64,000 nucleotides of DNA from Paludibacteraceae bacterium (GCA_017547145.1 JAFYQJ010000014.1:124001-188000); one strand, 5' to 3'. Shown: positions 1 through 10,663, counted from the first letter of the stretch. Numbers and translations: made by a program. The notes: a model not told the origin generated them from the letters alone.

Positions 1-434
1 CTATTTTTAATGAAGTGATGGTTACAAAGTTTGTAAATCATTTGATGTATGATGGCAAAAAAAGTATTGCTTTTGATATTTTCTATGATTCTTTAGAAGT
101 GGTTAAAAGTAAACTTCCTAATGAGGAAAAACAACCTCTCGATATTTGGAAAAAAGCACTTGAGAATATAACTCCTCAAGTTGAAGTAAAATCTCGTCGT
201 ATTGGTGGTGCTACATTCCAAGTTCCTACAGAAATTCGTCCTGATCGCAAGGAATCGATTTCTATGAAAAATCTAATAACTTATTCAAGAAAAAGAGGCG
301 GACGTTCTATGGCTGATAAATTGGCTGCAGAAATAGTTGATGCTTATAATAACCAAGGTGGTGCATTTAAACGTAAAGAAGATATGCACAAAATGGCTGA
401 AGCAAACCGTGCATTTGCACATTTTAGATTCTAA
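1..434 (+). CDS. rpsG: 30S ribosomal protein uS7, 5' end outside the window
   Basis: Small-subunit head protein that nucleates assembly of the 16S rRNA 3' domain and lies near the E site. The frame is open to the window edge and reads [20 protein letters not shown] in phase with known uS7 proteins, so the GTG at 15 is internal and the real start lies upstream. About 10-20 N-terminal residues are missing. The C-terminus [15 protein letters not shown] is intact. It is 12 nt from fusA, as in the str operon; rpsL is expected just outside the window. Confidence 0.97.
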   Translation, partial: IFNEVMVTKFVNHLMYDGKKSIAFDIFYDSLEVVKSKLPNEEKQPLDIWKKALENITPQVEVKSRRIGGATFQVPTEIRPDRKESISMKNLITYSRKRGGRSMADKLAAEIVDAYNNQGGAFKRKEDMHKMAEANRAFAHFRF

Positions 435-446
435 TTTGTATAAGCT

Positions 447-2564
447 ATGGCAAAGAAAAATTTACATTACACAAGAAATATTGGTATCATGGCTCATATT
501 GATGCCGGAAAAACTACCACTTCAGAGCGTATCCTTTTTTATACGGGGTTGACTCATAAGATTGGGGAAACTCATGATGGTACAGCTACTATGGACTGGA
601 TGGCTCAAGAGCAAGAGCGTGGTATTACTATTACTTCTGCCGCAACTACCACATGGTGGAATTACAAAGGAGATAAGTATAAAATTAATTTGATTGACAC
701 TCCGGGGCACGTCGACTTTACTGTAGAGGTAGAGCGTTCATTGCGTATTCTTGATGGTGCTGTTGCAACATTTTGTGCTGTTGGTGGTGTAGAACCTCAA
801 TCGGAAACAGTTTGGCGTCAAGCTGATAAATATAAAGTTCCTCGTATAGGTTATGTAAACAAAATGGACCGTTCGGGTGCTGATTTTTATGAAGTAGTTC
901 GTCAAGTGAAAGAAGTTTTAGGTGCAACACCTTGTCCAATACAAATCCCTATTGGAGCAGAAGAAACATTTAAGGGTGTAGTTGACTTGATTCAAATGAA
1001 AGCAATTGTTTGGCATGATGAAACTATGGGTGCTGAATATGCTGTTGAAGAAATTCCTGATAACTTGAAAGATGAAGCTCAAGAGTGGAGAGATAAAATG
1101 CTTGAAACTATTGCTGAGTTTGATGATGTGTTGATGGAAAAATATTTCGAAGATCCTTCAACTATTACTGTAGAAGAAATAAAAGATGCACTTCGCAAAG
1201 CTACATTGTCTATGAAGATTAATCCTATGCTTTGTGGTTCGTCATTTAAAAATAAGGGGGTTCAAACAATGCTTGATGCGGTTTGTGCTTATTTGCCAAG
1301 CCCTGTTGATACTCCAGAAATTGAAGGTAGAGATCCTCGTTTTGAAGATAAGGTAGTTGTTCGTAAGCCAGAAGAAGAAGAATCATTGTGTGCTTTAGCA
1401 TTTAAGATTGCTACTGACCCTTATGTGGGACGTTTGTGTTATTTCCGTGTTTATTCAGGTTCGTTGCCTGCTGGTTCTTATGTGTATAATCCTCGTTCGG
1501 ATAAAAAAGAGAGAATTTCTCGTATTTTCCAAATGCATTCAAATAAACAAAATCCAGTTGAAGTTATTACAGCGGGAGATATTGGTGCGGGTGTAGGATT
1601 TAAGGATATCAGAACAGGTGATACTTTGTGTGCAGAAGATGCACCAATTGTATTGGAATCAATGGATTTTCCAGATCCAGTTATTGGTATTGCAGTAGAA
1701 CCTAAATCACAAGCTGACATTGATAAACTAGGTATAGGTTTGGCTAAGTTGGCAGAAGAAGATCCAACATTTACAGTTAAAACGGATGAACAATCAGGAC
1801 AAACTGTTATATCTGGTATGGGTGAGCTTCATCTTGAAATTATTATTGACCGCTTGAAACGAGAGTTTAAGGTTGAGTGTAACCAAGGTCGTCCTCAAGT
1901 ATCTTATAAGGAAGCGATTACTCAAGTTGTTGATCATCGTGAAACGTATAAAAAACAAACAGGTGGTCGTGGTAAATATGCTGATATGGTATTGAAGGTA
2001 GGTCCAGTCGATGAAGGTTTTGCTGGTGCTTTACAATTTGTTGATGAGGTTAAAGGAGGAAATATACCAAAAGAATACATACCTTCTATTCAAAAAGGTT
2101 TCCAAGCAGCTATGCGCAATGGAGTGTTAGCAGGCTTCCCTGTTGATCAATTAAAGGTTGTTGTAGTTGACGGTTCTTATCACCCGGTGGATTCAGACCA
2201 ATTATCATTTGAAATATGTGCTCAATTAGCATTTAAGAGTGCTTGTGCGAAAGCTCGTCCAGTGTTGTTAGAGCCTATAATGAAATTGGAAGTCGTTACT
2301 CCAGAAGAATCAATGGGTGATGTAATTGGAGACTTAAACAAACGTCGTGGTCAAGTTGAGGGTATGGAATCAAGCCGAACTGGTGCACGTATTGTTAAGG
2401 CAAAAGTTCCGTTGTCTGAATTATTTGGATATGTAACAGCATTGCGTACAATTACATCAGGTAGAGCAACTTCGTCAATGGAATTCTCTCATTATTCAGA
2501 GGTTTCAACATCAATTGCAAAAGCTGTTGTAGAAGAAGCAAAAGGACGTGTAGAATTATTGTAA
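447..2564 (+). CDS. fusA: Elongation factor G
   Basis: Translocation GTPase acting on the ribosome after peptide bond formation, and in ribosome recycling. 705 residues, the normal length. G-domain motifs are complete: AHIDAGKT at 16-23 (G1), RGITI at 58-62 (G2), DTPGH at 84-88 (G3), NKMD at 138-141 (G4). Domain IV carries the expected GGRGKYAD stretch and the C-terminal EF-G signature ([14 protein letters not shown]). It follows rpsG directly; no tufA follows, so EF-Tu is encoded elsewhere, as is usual in Bacteroidales. Confidence 0.99.
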   Translation: MAKKNLHYTRNIGIMAHIDAGKTTTSERILFYTGLTHKIGETHDGTATMDWMAQEQERGITITSAATTTWWNYKGDKYKINLIDTPGHVDFTVEVERSLRILDGAVATFCAVGGVEPQSETVWRQADKYKVPRIGYVNKMDRSGADFYEVVRQVKEVLGATPCPIQIPIGAEETFKGVVDLIQMKAIVWHDETMGAEYAVEEIPDNLKDEAQEWRDKMLETIAEFDDVLMEKYFEDPSTITVEEIKDALRKATLSMKINPMLCGSSFKNKGVQTMLDAVCAYLPSPVDTPEIEGRDPRFEDKVVVRKPEEEESLCALAFKIATDPYVGRLCYFRVYSGSLPAGSYVYNPRSDKKERISRIFQMHSNKQNPVEVITAGDIGAGVGFKDIRTGDTLCAEDAPIVLESMDFPDPVIGIAVEPKSQADIDKLGIGLAKLAEEDPTFTVKTDEQSGQTVISGMGELHLEIIIDRLKREFKVECNQGRPQVSYKEAITQVVDHRETYKKQTGGRGKYADMVLKVGPVDEGFAGALQFVDEVKGGNIPKEYIPSIQKGFQAAMRNGVLAGFPVDQLKVVVVDGSYHPVDSDQLSFEICAQLAFKSACAKARPVLLEPIMKLEVVTPEESMGDVIGDLNKRRGQVEGMESSRTGARIVKAKVPLSELFGYVTALRTITSGRATSSMEFSHYSEVSTSIAKAVVEEAKGRVELL

Positions 2565-2573
2565 AATGAATAA

Positions 2574-2619
2574 AATAATATGTTGAAATAGCGAATGACT
2601 CTTATTTCAACATATTATT
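2574..2619. repeat. Perfect 17-bp inverted repeat between fusA and rpsJ
   Basis: Left arm 2574-2590 (AATAATATGTTGAAATA) and right arm 2603-2619 are exact reverse complements around a 12-nt loop. The transcript would form a 17-bp hairpin 21 nt before the rpsJ start. No T-run follows the right arm, so it is not a textbook intrinsic terminator. An RNA processing site or a leader for control of the S10 operon are both possible (inference). Confidence 0.85.
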
Positions 2620-2640
2620 TAAATATTAAAATAAAATATT

Positions 2641-2946
2641 ATGAGTCAAAAAATTAGAATTAAATTAAAATCCTACGATCATAATTTAGTTGATAAATCA
2701 GCTGAAAAAATCGTAAAAACAGTAAAAGCAACTGGTGCAGTTGTAAGTGGTCCTATTCCATTGCCTACGCACAAACGTATTTTTACTGTGAATCGTTCAA
2801 CTTTCGTAAACAAGAAGTCTCGTGAACAATTTGAGTTGTCTTCATTCAAAAGATTGATAGATATTTATAGTACTACTACAAAAACGGTAGATGCTTTGAT
2901 GAAATTAGAATTGCCAAGCGGAGTTGAAGTTGAAATTAAAGTGTAG
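2641..2946 (+). CDS. rpsJ: 30S ribosomal protein uS10
   Basis: Small-subunit head protein, also known as NusE in antitermination complexes. 101 residues, full length, with the family segment [20 protein letters not shown]. First gene of the S10 operon block; it starts 76 nt after fusA, the largest gap in this part of the cluster, which holds the inverted repeat at 2574-2619. Confidence 0.98.
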   Translation: MSQKIRIKLKSYDHNLVDKSAEKIVKTVKATGAVVSGPIPLPTHKRIFTVNRSTFVNKKSREQFELSSFKRLIDIYSTTTKTVDALMKLELPSGVEVEIKV

Positions 2947-2982
2947 AATTTTTAAAGTTTAAACGTAATAAATTTAATTGAA

Positions 2983-3600
2983 ATGCCAGGATTAATAGGG
3001 AAAAAAATCGGAATGACATCCGTTTTCAGTGCTGATGGAAAAAATTTGCCATGCACTGTTATTGAAGTTGGTCCTTGTGTTGTTACGCAAATCAAAACTT
3101 TAGAGAATGATGGCTATGAAGCTGTACAACTTGGTTTCGAAGACAAAAAAGAAAAAAATACTTCGAAAGCTGAGTTGGGTCATTTCGCTAAAAGTGGAGT
3201 AACACCCAAGAGACACTTGGTTGAGTTCAAAGGATTTGGAAATGAATTGAAGTTAGGTGATGTAATTTCTGCTGATTTATTTGAAGAAAATATGTTGGTA
3301 GATGTTGTTGGAACTTCAAAAGGAAAGGGTTTCCAAGGAGTAGTAAAACGTCATGGATTTGGTGGAGTTGGACAAACAACTCACGGTCAGCATAATCGCT
3401 TGAGAGCGCCAGGTTCTTTAGGAGCTTCTTCGTATCCTTCGAAAGTTATAAAAGGTATGAGGATGGCTGGACGTACAGGTGGTGATACCATTACTGTTCA
3501 AAATCTTCAAGTTATAAAGGTAATTCCAGAACATAATCTTTTAATGATAAAAGGTTCGGTTCCTGGAGCTAAAGGTTCAATCGTAATAATTGAGAAATAA
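2983..3600 (+). CDS. rplC: 50S ribosomal protein uL3
   Basis: Early-assembly large-subunit protein whose extended loop reaches towards the peptidyl transferase centre. 205 residues, full length, starting [15 protein letters not shown] and containing the conserved [19 protein letters not shown] loop region. Its stop codon overlaps the rplD start by one base, indicating coupled translation. Confidence 0.98.
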   Translation: MPGLIGKKIGMTSVFSADGKNLPCTVIEVGPCVVTQIKTLENDGYEAVQLGFEDKKEKNTSKAELGHFAKSGVTPKRHLVEFKGFGNELKLGDVISADLFEENMLVDVVGTSKGKGFQGVVKRHGFGGVGQTTHGQHNRLRAPGSLGASSYPSKVIKGMRMAGRTGGDTITVQNLQVIKVIPEHNLLMIKGSVPGAKGSIVIIEK

Positions 3601-4229
3601 TGGAATTGAATATATATAACATAAAAGGAGAAGATACAGGTAAGAAAGTTGTTTTAAACGACTCTATTTATTGTATAGAACCAAATGATCATGTGATTTA
3701 TTTGGACGTAAAACAATATTTGGCAAATCAACGTCAAGGAACGCATAAAGCTAAACAACGTAGTGAAATGTCAGGTTCTACAAGAAAACTTGGTCGTCAA
3801 AAAGGTGGCGGTGGAGCTCGTAGAGGTGATATTAACTCGCCAGTATTAGTAGGTGGAGCAAGAGTTTTTGGTCCAGTTCCACGTGATTATGGCTTCAAAT
3901 TAAATAAAAAAGTAAAACAATTAGCTAGAAAGTCTGCTTTATCATACAAAGCAAAAGATGGTAATATTGTTGTTCTTGATTCTGTTAATTTCGAAGTTCC
4001 AAAAACTAAGGATTTTGTAGCTATGGTAAAAAGTTTAAATGTAGCTGATAAAAAGTTGCTTATTATTTTACCAGAACAAAATAAAAACGTATATTTGTCA
4101 GCTCGAAATATTAAAGGTGCTGAAGTTATAACTGTTTCAGAATTAAATACTTATTCAGTTTTGAATGCTTCGGTTTTATTGATAGAAGAGAGTGCTGTAG
4201 AAGGAATTGAAAAACAATTTAATGCATAA
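3600..4229 (+). CDS. rplD: 50S ribosomal protein uL4
   Basis: Large-subunit protein lining the exit tunnel with its long loop; in E. coli it represses its own operon, but no such control site is evident here. 209 residues. The basic loop [20 protein letters not shown] is present. The ATG shares one base with the rplC stop codon. Confidence 0.98.
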   Translation: MELNIYNIKGEDTGKKVVLNDSIYCIEPNDHVIYLDVKQYLANQRQGTHKAKQRSEMSGSTRKLGRQKGGGGARRGDINSPVLVGGARVFGPVPRDYGFKLNKKVKQLARKSALSYKAKDGNIVVLDSVNFEVPKTKDFVAMVKSLNVADKKLLIILPEQNKNVYLSARNIKGAEVITVSELNTYSVLNASVLLIEESAVEGIEKQFNA

Positions 4230-4234
4230 GGAGG
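4228..4234 (+). promoter_or_regulatory. Strong Shine-Dalgarno before rplW
   Basis: AAGGAGG lies 4 nt before the rplW ATG and overlaps the rplD stop codon. Such motifs are rare in Bacteroidetes, where most genes start without one, so this site is noted as unusual. Confidence 0.7.
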
Positions 4235-4238
4235 AAAA

Positions 4239-4532
4239 ATGGGAATAATTATCAAACCGATTGTCACGGAAAAGATGACAAAAATGGCAGGCGATAAAAA
4301 TAGCCGTTTTGCTTTTTATGTAGATAAAACAGCAAATAAATTAGAAGTAAAATCTGCGGTAGAGGCTTTGTATAATGTAACAGTAGTTAGTGTTAATACG
4401 TTAAATACTAGTGTGAAGAAAAAAAGTCGCTATACAAAGAGTGGAGTTATTAATGGAGCAAAACCATCTATGAAAAAGGCTATTGTTACTTTGAGAGATG
4501 GTGATGTGATTGATTTTTATAGCAATATTTAA
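4239..4532 (+). CDS. rplW: 50S ribosomal protein uL23
   Basis: Sits at the tunnel exit and forms the docking site for trigger factor and SRP. 97 residues, normal length, starting [13 protein letters not shown]. It is set 9 nt after rplD and has a rare strong Shine-Dalgarno. Only 5 nt separate it from rplB. Confidence 0.97.
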   Translation: MGIIIKPIVTEKMTKMAGDKNSRFAFYVDKTANKLEVKSAVEALYNVTVVSVNTLNTSVKKKSRYTKSGVINGAKPSMKKAIVTLRDGDVIDFYSNI

Positions 4533-4537
4533 GTAAA

Positions 4538-5362
4538 ATGGCTGTACGTAAATTGAATCCCGTAACGCCGGGGCAAAGACATAAAATTATTGGTGCGTTT
4601 GATACAATTACAGCAAGTGCACCAGAAAAATCTCTTGTGTTTGGTTTTCGTAAAAGTGGAGGTAGAAATAATACCGGTAAGATGACTATGCGCTACATTG
4701 GTGGTGGTCACAAGAGAAAATTTAGGGTAATTGACTTTAAGAGAAATAAAGACGGAGTTCCTGCAGTAGTTAAAACAATAGAATATGATCCTAATCGTTC
4801 GGCTCGTATTGCCTTGTTGTTTTATGCTGATGGTGAGAAACGTTATATTCTTGCACCTAATGGTCTTCAGGTGGGTCAAACTGTTATTTCAGGAAAAGGT
4901 GTAGCTCCAGAGGTGGGAAATGCATTATCTATGCAAGAAATACCTTTGGGTACAATTATTCATAATATAGAATTACGTCCGGGTCAAGGAGCTGCTTTGG
5001 TGCGCTCGGCAGGTACATTTGCTCAATTGACATCAAGAGAAGATAAGTATGCGATTATAAAATTGCCTTCTGGTGAAATTCGCAAGATTTTATCTGCTTG
5101 TAAAGCAACAATTGGTACTGTTGGTAATGCTGATCATGCTTTGGAGGAGTCAGGTAAGGCTGGTCGTACAAGATGGTTTGGACGTCGTCCTCGTGTTCGT
5201 GGTGTTGCAATGAACCCTGTAGATCATCCAATGGGTGGTGGTGAAGGTCGTGCATCAGGAGGTCATCCTCGTTCACGAAAAGGATTGTTGGCAAAAGGTA
5301 AGAAGACTCGTGCTCCTAAAAATTTGTCTAACCAATATATTATCGAAAGAAAGAAAAAATAA
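4538..5362 (+). CDS. rplB: 50S ribosomal protein uL2
   Basis: Core large-subunit protein needed for subunit joining and peptidyl transferase activity. 274 residues. The C-terminal signature [20 protein letters not shown] contains the histidine region regarded as functionally important. Complete, with no unusual insertions; rpsS begins 21 nt later. Confidence 0.99.
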   Translation: MAVRKLNPVTPGQRHKIIGAFDTITASAPEKSLVFGFRKSGGRNNTGKMTMRYIGGGHKRKFRVIDFKRNKDGVPAVVKTIEYDPNRSARIALLFYADGEKRYILAPNGLQVGQTVISGKGVAPEVGNALSMQEIPLGTIIHNIELRPGQGAALVRSAGTFAQLTSREDKYAIIKLPSGEIRKILSACKATIGTVGNADHALEESGKAGRTRWFGRRPRVRGVAMNPVDHPMGGGEGRASGGHPRSRKGLLAKGKKTRAPKNLSNQYIIERKKK

Positions 5363-5383
5363 TAGCTATAAATAACTTGAAAT

Positions 5384-5650
5384 ATGAGTCGTTCATTAAA
5401 GAAAGGACCTTACATTAATCTAAAATTAGAGAAAAAAATTCTTGCGATGCAAGAATCAGGCAAGAAGTCGGTAGTTAAGACTTGGGCTCGTGCTTCTATG
5501 ATTTCTCCAGATTTTGTAGGTCATACAATTGCAGTACATAATGGAAATAAATTTATCCCTGTTTACGTAACAGAAAATATGGTTGGACATAAATTAGGAG
5601 AATTCGCTCCAACGCGTGTTTTCCGTGGACATGGTGGTAAAAAGAAATGA
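5384..5650 (+). CDS. rpsS: 30S ribosomal protein uS19
   Basis: Small-subunit head protein that forms a complex with uS13 near the A site and contacts bridges to the 50S. 88 residues, starting [11 protein letters not shown] and ending in the basic tail [12 protein letters not shown]. Full length and in the standard rplB-rpsS-rplV order. Confidence 0.98.
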   Translation: MSRSLKKGPYINLKLEKKILAMQESGKKSVVKTWARASMISPDFVGHTIAVHNGNKFIPVYVTENMVGHKLGEFAPTRVFRGHGGKKK

Positions 5651-5688
5651 TCCATTTAATAAAATTGATAATAAAAAAATAATATAAA

Positions 5689-6093
5689 ATGGGTGCAAGA
5701 AAAAGAATATCAGCGGAAGCAAGAAAAAAAGCTAATAAGACTTTATACTTCGCTAAGTTGAACAATGTCCCAACTTCTCCTCGGAAAATGAGATTAGTTG
5801 CGGATATGATTCGTGGCATGGAAGTTAATAGAGCTTTGGGAGTCTTGAAATTCTCAACAAAAGAAGCTTCTAATCGTATGGAAAAACTTCTCCGTTCAGC
5901 TATTTCTAACTGGGAACAAAAAACAGAACAAAAAGCAGAAACGGGTGATTTGTATATAACTGCGGTGCATGTAGATTCAGCAAGAATGTTGAAGAGACTT
6001 CGTCCAGCTCCACAAGGAAGAGGGTATCGTATTCGTAAACGTTCTAATCATGTAACGTTGTTTGTTGATAAATTAAATAATAATCAAAATTAA
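5689..6093 (+). CDS. rplV: 50S ribosomal protein uL22
   Basis: Tunnel protein whose beta hairpin meets uL4 at the constriction; that region ([20 protein letters not shown]) is conserved here. 134 residues, somewhat longer than the E. coli protein because of an N-terminal stretch rich in lysine and arginine. 5 nt before rpsC. Confidence 0.97.
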   Translation: MGARKRISAEARKKANKTLYFAKLNNVPTSPRKMRLVADMIRGMEVNRALGVLKFSTKEASNRMEKLLRSAISNWEQKTEQKAETGDLYITAVHVDSARMLKRLRPAPQGRGYRIRKRSNHVTLFVDKLNNNQN

Positions 6094-6098
6094 GGCAA

Positions 6099-6818
6099 AT
6101 GGGACAAAAAGTTAATCCAATAAGTAATCGTTTAGGAATCATTCATGGATGGGATTCAAATTGGTATGGTGGAAAAGATTTCGGAAATACCTTATTAGAA
6201 GATAGTAAAATCCGTCAATACTTGAATGCCCGTTTTGCTAAAGCGAGTGTTTCTAAAATTGTAATAGAAAGAACTCTAAAACTTATTACAATAACAATTT
6301 GTACAGCTCGTCCAGGAGTTATTATTGGAAAGGGTGGACAAGAAGTAGATAAGTTGAAAGAAGAATTGAAAAAACTTACAGATAAGGATATTCAAATAAA
6401 CATATTTGAAATTAAAAAACCAGATTTGGATGCAGTGATTGTTGCTAATAATATTGCACATCAAATTGAAGGTAAAATCGCTTATCGTCGTGCTGTTAAA
6501 TTAGCGATTGCTAATACAATGCGAATGGGTGCTGAAGGTATAAAAGTTTTAGTTTCTGGTCGTTTAAATGGTGCAGAGATGGCTCGTTCTGAAATGTATA
6601 AAGAAGGACGTACTCCATTGCATACATTCCGTGCAGATATAGATTATTGTGCAACAGAAGCACTTACAAAAGTAGGTTTGATCGGAATAAAAGTTTGGAT
6701 TTGCAGAGGTGAGGTTTATGGGAAAAAAGATTTAGCTCCTGCATTTACAACAACAAAAGAAAATGGACATCAAATGTCTAATAATAGAGGTTATAGAAAA
6801 AGAAAAAATAATCAATAA
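6099..6818 (+). CDS. rpsC: 30S ribosomal protein uS3
   Basis: Forms part of the mRNA entry channel and its helicase activity. 239 residues. The KH domain carries [17 protein letters not shown]. The C-terminal domain ([19 protein letters not shown]) is followed by a short basic, asparagine-rich tail. Complete. Confidence 0.98.
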   Translation: MGQKVNPISNRLGIIHGWDSNWYGGKDFGNTLLEDSKIRQYLNARFAKASVSKIVIERTLKLITITICTARPGVIIGKGGQEVDKLKEELKKLTDKDIQINIFEIKKPDLDAVIVANNIAHQIEGKIAYRRAVKLAIANTMRMGAEGIKVLVSGRLNGAEMARSEMYKEGRTPLHTFRADIDYCATEALTKVGLIGIKVWICRGEVYGKKDLAPAFTTTKENGHQMSNNRGYRKRKNNQ

Positions 6819-6830
6819 GACTATATAATC

Positions 6831-7262
6831 ATGTTACAACCGAAAAAAACAAAATTTAGAAGACAACAGAAAGGTCGTATGAAGGGCGTAGCCCAACGAG
6901 GAAACCAGCTGGCTTTCGGTTCTTTTGGTATAAAGTCGTTGCAAACAAAATGGATTACAGGACGCCAAATTGAAGCAGCTCGTATTGCTGTTACGCGTTA
7001 TATGCAACGTCAAGGACAAATATGGATTCGTATTTTTCCTGATAAGGTTATAACCAAAAAACCTGCCGATGTACGTATGGGTAAGGGAAAAGGTTCTCCA
7101 GAAGGATTTGTAGCTCCAGTAACTCCAGGACGTATGATTTTAGAAGTAGAGGGTGTGCCTTTTGATGTAGCAAAAGAAGCGTTGAGATTGGCTGCGCAAA
7201 AACTTCCTATAACTACAAAATTTGTCGTACGACGCGACTATGATTCAACTCTTAATGCATAA
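6831..7262 (+). CDS. rplP: 50S ribosomal protein uL16
   Basis: Late-assembly protein helping to organise the A-site tRNA region. 143 residues, starting [19 protein letters not shown] and including the conserved [15 protein letters not shown] stretch. 12 nt after rpsC and 5 nt before rpmC. Confidence 0.98.
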   Translation: MLQPKKTKFRRQQKGRMKGVAQRGNQLAFGSFGIKSLQTKWITGRQIEAARIAVTRYMQRQGQIWIRIFPDKVITKKPADVRMGKGKGSPEGFVAPVTPGRMILEVEGVPFDVAKEALRLAAQKLPITTKFVVRRDYDSTLNA

Positions 7263-7267
7263 AAGAT

Positions 7268-7465
7268 ATGAAAGCAAGAGAAATAAAAGAATTAACGACA
7301 AAAGAAATCCAAGAGCGTTTGGATGCGGAGAAAGATAATTTACTTCGTTTAAAACTTAATCATACAATATCTCCTCTTGACAACCCTTCTCAAATTAGAG
7401 AAGTACGTAAGACGATAGCACGTCTTAATACAGAATTGTGTCAACGAGAATTAAACCAACAATAA
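7268..7465 (+). CDS. rpmC: 50S ribosomal protein uL29
   Basis: Small two-helix protein beside uL23 at the tunnel exit. 65 residues, starting [18 protein letters not shown], with the typical IRKxIAR-like segment ([10 protein letters not shown]). Its stop codon is 2 nt before the rpsQ start chosen here. Confidence 0.97.
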   Translation: MKAREIKELTTKEIQERLDAEKDNLLRLKLNHTISPLDNPSQIREVRKTIARLNTELCQRELNQQ

Positions 7466-7467
7466 CG

Positions 7468-7725
7468 ATGGAAATAAGAAATTTAAGAAAAGAAAGAGTC
7501 GGTGTTGTTTTTAGCAATAAGATGGATAAATCTATAACTGTTGCTGTAAAATGGAAAGAGAAGCACCCAATTTATGGTAAATTCGTTAATAAAACGAAAA
7601 AATACCATGTTCATGATGAAAAGAATGAATGTAATATTGGTGATACAGTGCGTATCGTAGAAACACGTCCACTAAGTAAAACTAAAAGGTGGAGACTAGT
7701 AGAAATCATAGAAAAAGCTAAGTAA
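7468..7725 (+). CDS. rpsQ: 30S ribosomal protein uS17
   Basis: Primary 16S-binding protein of the small-subunit body. I chose the ATG at 7468 ([14 protein letters not shown], 85 residues) because it matches the family start and avoids overlap with rpmC; an upstream GTG at 7438 would add ten unrelated residues. Signature [20 protein letters not shown] is present. Confidence 0.97.
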   Translation: MEIRNLRKERVGVVFSNKMDKSITVAVKWKEKHPIYGKFVNKTKKYHVHDEKNECNIGDTVRIVETRPLSKTKRWRLVEIIEKAK

Positions 7726-7726
7726 T

Positions 7727-8092
7727 ATGATACAACAAGAAACTATATTAAAAGTTGCTGATAATAGTGGTGCAAAAGAAGCTAAATGTATTCGTGTTCT
7801 TGGAGGTACAAGAAAACGCTATGCTTCTTTAGGTGACATTATTGTTGTTGCAGTACAAGGTGTGATACCTTCTAGTGATATAAAGAAAGGCACTGTTTCT
7901 AAAGCTGTTGTTGTTCGTACAACAAAAGAAGTACGTCGAGTAGATGGTTCTTACATCCGTTTTGATGATAATGCTTGTGTTTTGTTGAACAATGCAGGAG
8001 AAATTCGTGGTAGTCGTATATTTGGACCAGTTGCGAGAGAACTTCGTGCAACTAATATGAAAATTATTTCTTTGGCTCCAGAAGTACTTTAA
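7727..8092 (+). CDS. rplN: 50S ribosomal protein uL14
   Basis: Interface protein that contacts the 30S and is the binding site of the silencing factor RsfS. 121 residues, starting [18 protein letters not shown], the family N-terminus. One base after rpsQ. Confidence 0.98.
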   Translation: MIQQETILKVADNSGAKEAKCIRVLGGTRKRYASLGDIIVVAVQGVIPSSDIKKGTVSKAVVVRTTKEVRRVDGSYIRFDDNACVLLNNAGEIRGSRIFGPVARELRATNMKIISLAPEVL

Positions 8093-8111
8093 CATTGTAA
8101 AAATTAAACAA

Positions 8112-8432
8112 ATGAGTAAATTACACATAAAAAAGGGTGATATGGTTTACGTAAACTCTGGAGAAGATAAGGGAAAAACCGGAAAGGTGTTAGAAGTCCT
8201 TGTTAGTAAAAACAGAGCAATCGTAGAAGGTATCAATATGGTATCAAAGAGTACCAAGCCCAATGCGAAAAATCCTCAAGGAGGAATTGTAAAAAAAGAA
8301 GCTTCTTTGCACATCTCAAATTTAAATGTTTTAGATCCAAAAACAGGAAAACCAACTCGTATTGGACGTAAACTAAATTCGGATGGTAAATTAGTGCGTT
8401 ATGCAAAAAAATCAGGGGAGGAAATAAAATGA
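8112..8432 (+). CDS. rplX: 50S ribosomal protein uL24
   Basis: Assembly-initiator protein with a KOW motif ([20 protein letters not shown]) at its N-terminus. 106 residues. Overlaps rplE by 4 nt (ATGA), so translation is probably coupled. Confidence 0.97.
   Translation: MSKLHIKKGDMVYVNSGEDKGKTGKVLEVLVSKNRAIVEGINMVSKSTKPNAKNPQGGIVKKEASLHISNLNVLDPKTGKPTRIGRKLNSDGKLVRYAKKSGEEIK
8415..8421 (+). promoter_or_regulatory. Shine-Dalgarno-like site before rplE
   Basis: GGGGAGG inside the end of rplX, 7 nt before the rplE ATG. It lies in coding sequence, so its purine content may partly reflect the encoded Ser-Gly-Glu-Glu residues. Confidence 0.5.
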
Positions 8433-8977
8433 CAAATACAACAGCATTAAAGAATGATTATCAGGAACGTATTGTTCCTGCGTTGATGAAGGAATTTAAT
8501 TATAAATCAATAATGCAAGTTCCTCGTTTAGAAAAAATCGTTTTAAATCAAGGTTTAGGTGCAGCTGTTGCAGATAAAAAAGTTATTGATACTGCAATTG
8601 CTGAAATGACAGCTATTGCAGGTCAAAAAGCTGTAGCAACTTTGTCTAAAAAAGATATCTCTAACTTTAAGTTGCGTAAAAAAATGCCTATTGGTGTACG
8701 CGTAACATTACGTCATAAAAATATGTATGAATTTTTAGAACGTTTAATACGTGTTGCATTACCTCGTATACGTGACTTTAAAGGTATTGAAGGTAAGTTA
8801 GATGGAAGAGGAAATTATACTTTAGGTATTCAAGAACAAATTATCTTCCCTGAGATTAATATTGACTCTATTTCTCGTTTGCAAGGAATGAATATTACAT
8901 TTGTAACATCTGCAAATACTGACGAAGAGGGTTATAAGTTATTAAAAGAGTTTGGTTTACCATTTAAGAAAAATTAA
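8429..8977 (+). CDS. rplE: 50S ribosomal protein uL5
   Basis: Binds 5S rRNA in the central protuberance together with uL18. 182 residues with [13 protein letters not shown] near the N-terminus and [16 protein letters not shown] in the C-terminal half. Start overlaps the rplX stop. Confidence 0.98.
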   Translation: MTNTTALKNDYQERIVPALMKEFNYKSIMQVPRLEKIVLNQGLGAAVADKKVIDTAIAEMTAIAGQKAVATLSKKDISNFKLRKKMPIGVRVTLRHKNMYEFLERLIRVALPRIRDFKGIEGKLDGRGNYTLGIQEQIIFPEINIDSISRLQGMNITFVTSANTDEEGYKLLKEFGLPFKKN

Positions 8978-8989
8978 TTAATTATAGAT

Positions 8990-9259
8990 ATGGCAAAAGA
9001 ATCAATGAAAGCCAGAGAGGTTAAACGTGCAAAATTAGTTGCAAAGTATGCAGCTAAAAGAGCTAAATTAATCGAAGAAGGCAATTATGAAGCTTTACAA
9101 TTAATCCCTAAGAATGCTTCTCCTGTACGTTTGCACAATCGTTGTAAAATGACAGGACGTCCAAAAGGATATATGAGACAATTTGGTATTTCTCGTATTC
9201 AGTTTCGTGAAATGGCATCAGCTGGATTAATCCCTGGAGTGAAAAAAGCAAGTTGGTAA
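8990..9259 (+). CDS. rpsN: 30S ribosomal protein uS14, long zinc-free form
   Basis: Small-subunit head protein. 89 residues; the single cysteine (in [12 protein letters not shown]) and the long N-terminal helix place it in the zinc-independent class, unlike the short four-cysteine class. Ends in [11 protein letters not shown]. It is followed by a 70-nt gap, the second-largest in this half of the cluster. Confidence 0.97.
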   Translation: MAKESMKAREVKRAKLVAKYAAKRAKLIEEGNYEALQLIPKNASPVRLHNRCKMTGRPKGYMRQFGISRIQFREMASAGLIPGVKKASW

Positions 9260-9329
9260 ACAAAGCAAAAAAGAGAATTTTATTAATATTGTCCTGATAA
9301 GCAGGATTAATTTAAAATCAATTAATTAT

Positions 9330-9725
9330 ATGACAGATCCAATAGCAGATTATTTAACACGTCTTCGCAATGCTATAGCTGCGGGGCATCGTGTAGTAGA
9401 AGTACCTGCCTCTAATTTGAAAAAGGAAATTACAAAAGTTCTTTTGGAAAAAGGTTATATCCTAAATTATAAAGTAGAGGAAGATGGTATTAAAGGTACA
9501 ATTAAAATTGCCTTGAAATATGATTTAGTAAACAAGGTAAACGCAATTAAGAAATTAATTCGTGTTTCAACACCAGGTTTACGTAAATATGTTGGTTATA
9601 AAGATATGCCAAGAGTATTGAATGGGTTAGGTATAGCTATACTTTCAACTTCAAAAGGTGTAATGACTGATAAAGAAGCTAAAGATTTGAAAGTAGGCGG
9701 AGAAGTATTGTGTTATGTTTATTAA
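9330..9725 (+). CDS. rpsH: 30S ribosomal protein uS8
   Basis: Binds helix 21 of 16S rRNA; in E. coli it also represses the spc operon. 131 residues, starting MTDPIADYLTRLRNA. Preceded by a 70-nt gap with a small hairpin at 9293-9307, and its 3' end precedes a strong Shine-Dalgarno for rplF. Confidence 0.97.
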   Translation: MTDPIADYLTRLRNAIAAGHRVVEVPASNLKKEITKVLLEKGYILNYKVEEDGIKGTIKIALKYDLVNKVNAIKKLIRVSTPGLRKYVGYKDMPRVLNGLGIAILSTSKGVMTDKEAKDLKVGGEVLCYVY

Positions 9726-9726
9726 T

Positions 9727-9733
9727 AGGAGGA
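9727..9733 (+). promoter_or_regulatory. Strong Shine-Dalgarno before rplF, decides the start
   Basis: AGGAGGA is 6 nt before the ATG at 9740. It supports this start over an upstream in-frame ATG at 9710 that lies within rpsH. Confidence 0.75.
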
Positions 9734-9739
9734 AGAGTA

Positions 9740-10294
9740 ATGTCTAGAATAGGAAAATTACCCATTTCAATCCCTGCAAGTGTAACAATTGCAGTAGATA
9801 ATAATGTTGTAACAGTAAAAGGTCCTAAAGGAGAATTATCACAAGAAATTAGTCCTTTAATTTCTTTAGAAATCGAAAATGGAACTTGTGTGTTAACTCG
9901 TCCAAATGATGAAAAACAAACTCGTTCTTTACATGGTTTGTACCGTGCGTTGATTAACAACATGGTAGTTGGTGTTTCTGAAGGTTATAAGAAAACATTA
10001 GAACTAGTTGGTGTTGGTTATCGTGTTTCAAATAATGGTCAAATTATAGAATTTTCATTAGGATATACACATAATATTTTCTTGCAACTTCCAAAAGAAG
10101 TTAAAGTAGAAACAAAGAGCGAAAGAAACCAAAATCCATTAGTTATTCTAGAGTCTTATGACAAACAACTATTAGGACAAGTTTGTGCAAAAATTCGTTC
10201 GTTCCGTAAACCAGAACCTTACAAAGGAAAAGGTGTTAAATTTGTAGGTGAAATCATTCGTAGAAAAGCAGGTAAATCTGCAAGTTCTAAATAA
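9740..10294 (+). CDS. rplF: 50S ribosomal protein uL6
   Basis: Large-subunit protein near the factor-binding site. 184 residues from ATG 9740, which gives the family start MSRIGKLPISIP. The C-terminal motif PEPYKGKGVKFVGEIIRRKAGKS is complete. Confidence 0.98.
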   Translation: MSRIGKLPISIPASVTIAVDNNVVTVKGPKGELSQEISPLISLEIENGTCVLTRPNDEKQTRSLHGLYRALINNMVVGVSEGYKKTLELVGVGYRVSNNGQIIEFSLGYTHNIFLQLPKEVKVETKSERNQNPLVILESYDKQLLGQVCAKIRSFRKPEPYKGKGVKFVGEIIRRKAGKSASSK

Positions 10295-10313
10295 TTTGTA
10301 AAGCAATAAAGTT

Positions 10314-10658
10314 ATGACAGATAAATTAAAAAGAAGACTTAAAATTAAAGCTCATATTCGCAATACAGTATCAGGAACTGCAGAAAGACCTCGTTTGACT
10401 GTATTTAGAAGTAATGCTCAAATCTATGCTCAAATAATTGATGATAATAAAGGTCAAACATTGGCATCAGCTTCATCATTAAGCATTAAAGAGAAAGTTT
10501 CAAAAAAAGAACAAGCCATTAAAGTTGGAGAAATGATTGCACAAAAAGCTCAAGAAGTTGGAGTTTCAGCTGTAGTTTTTGATCGTAATGGTTTCTTGTA
10601 TCATGGTAGAGTTAAAGAATTAGCAGATGCTGCTCGCAACGGAGGACTTAAATTTTAA
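10314..10658 (+). CDS. rplR: 50S ribosomal protein uL18
   Basis: 5S rRNA-binding protein of the central protuberance. 114 residues; [20 protein letters not shown] and [20 protein letters not shown] are the conserved segments. 5 nt before rpsE. Confidence 0.98.
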   Translation: MTDKLKRRLKIKAHIRNTVSGTAERPRLTVFRSNAQIYAQIIDDNKGQTLASASSLSIKEKVSKKEQAIKVGEMIAQKAQEVGVSAVVFDRNGFLYHGRVKELADAARNGGLKF

Positions 10659-10663
10659 TAGTT

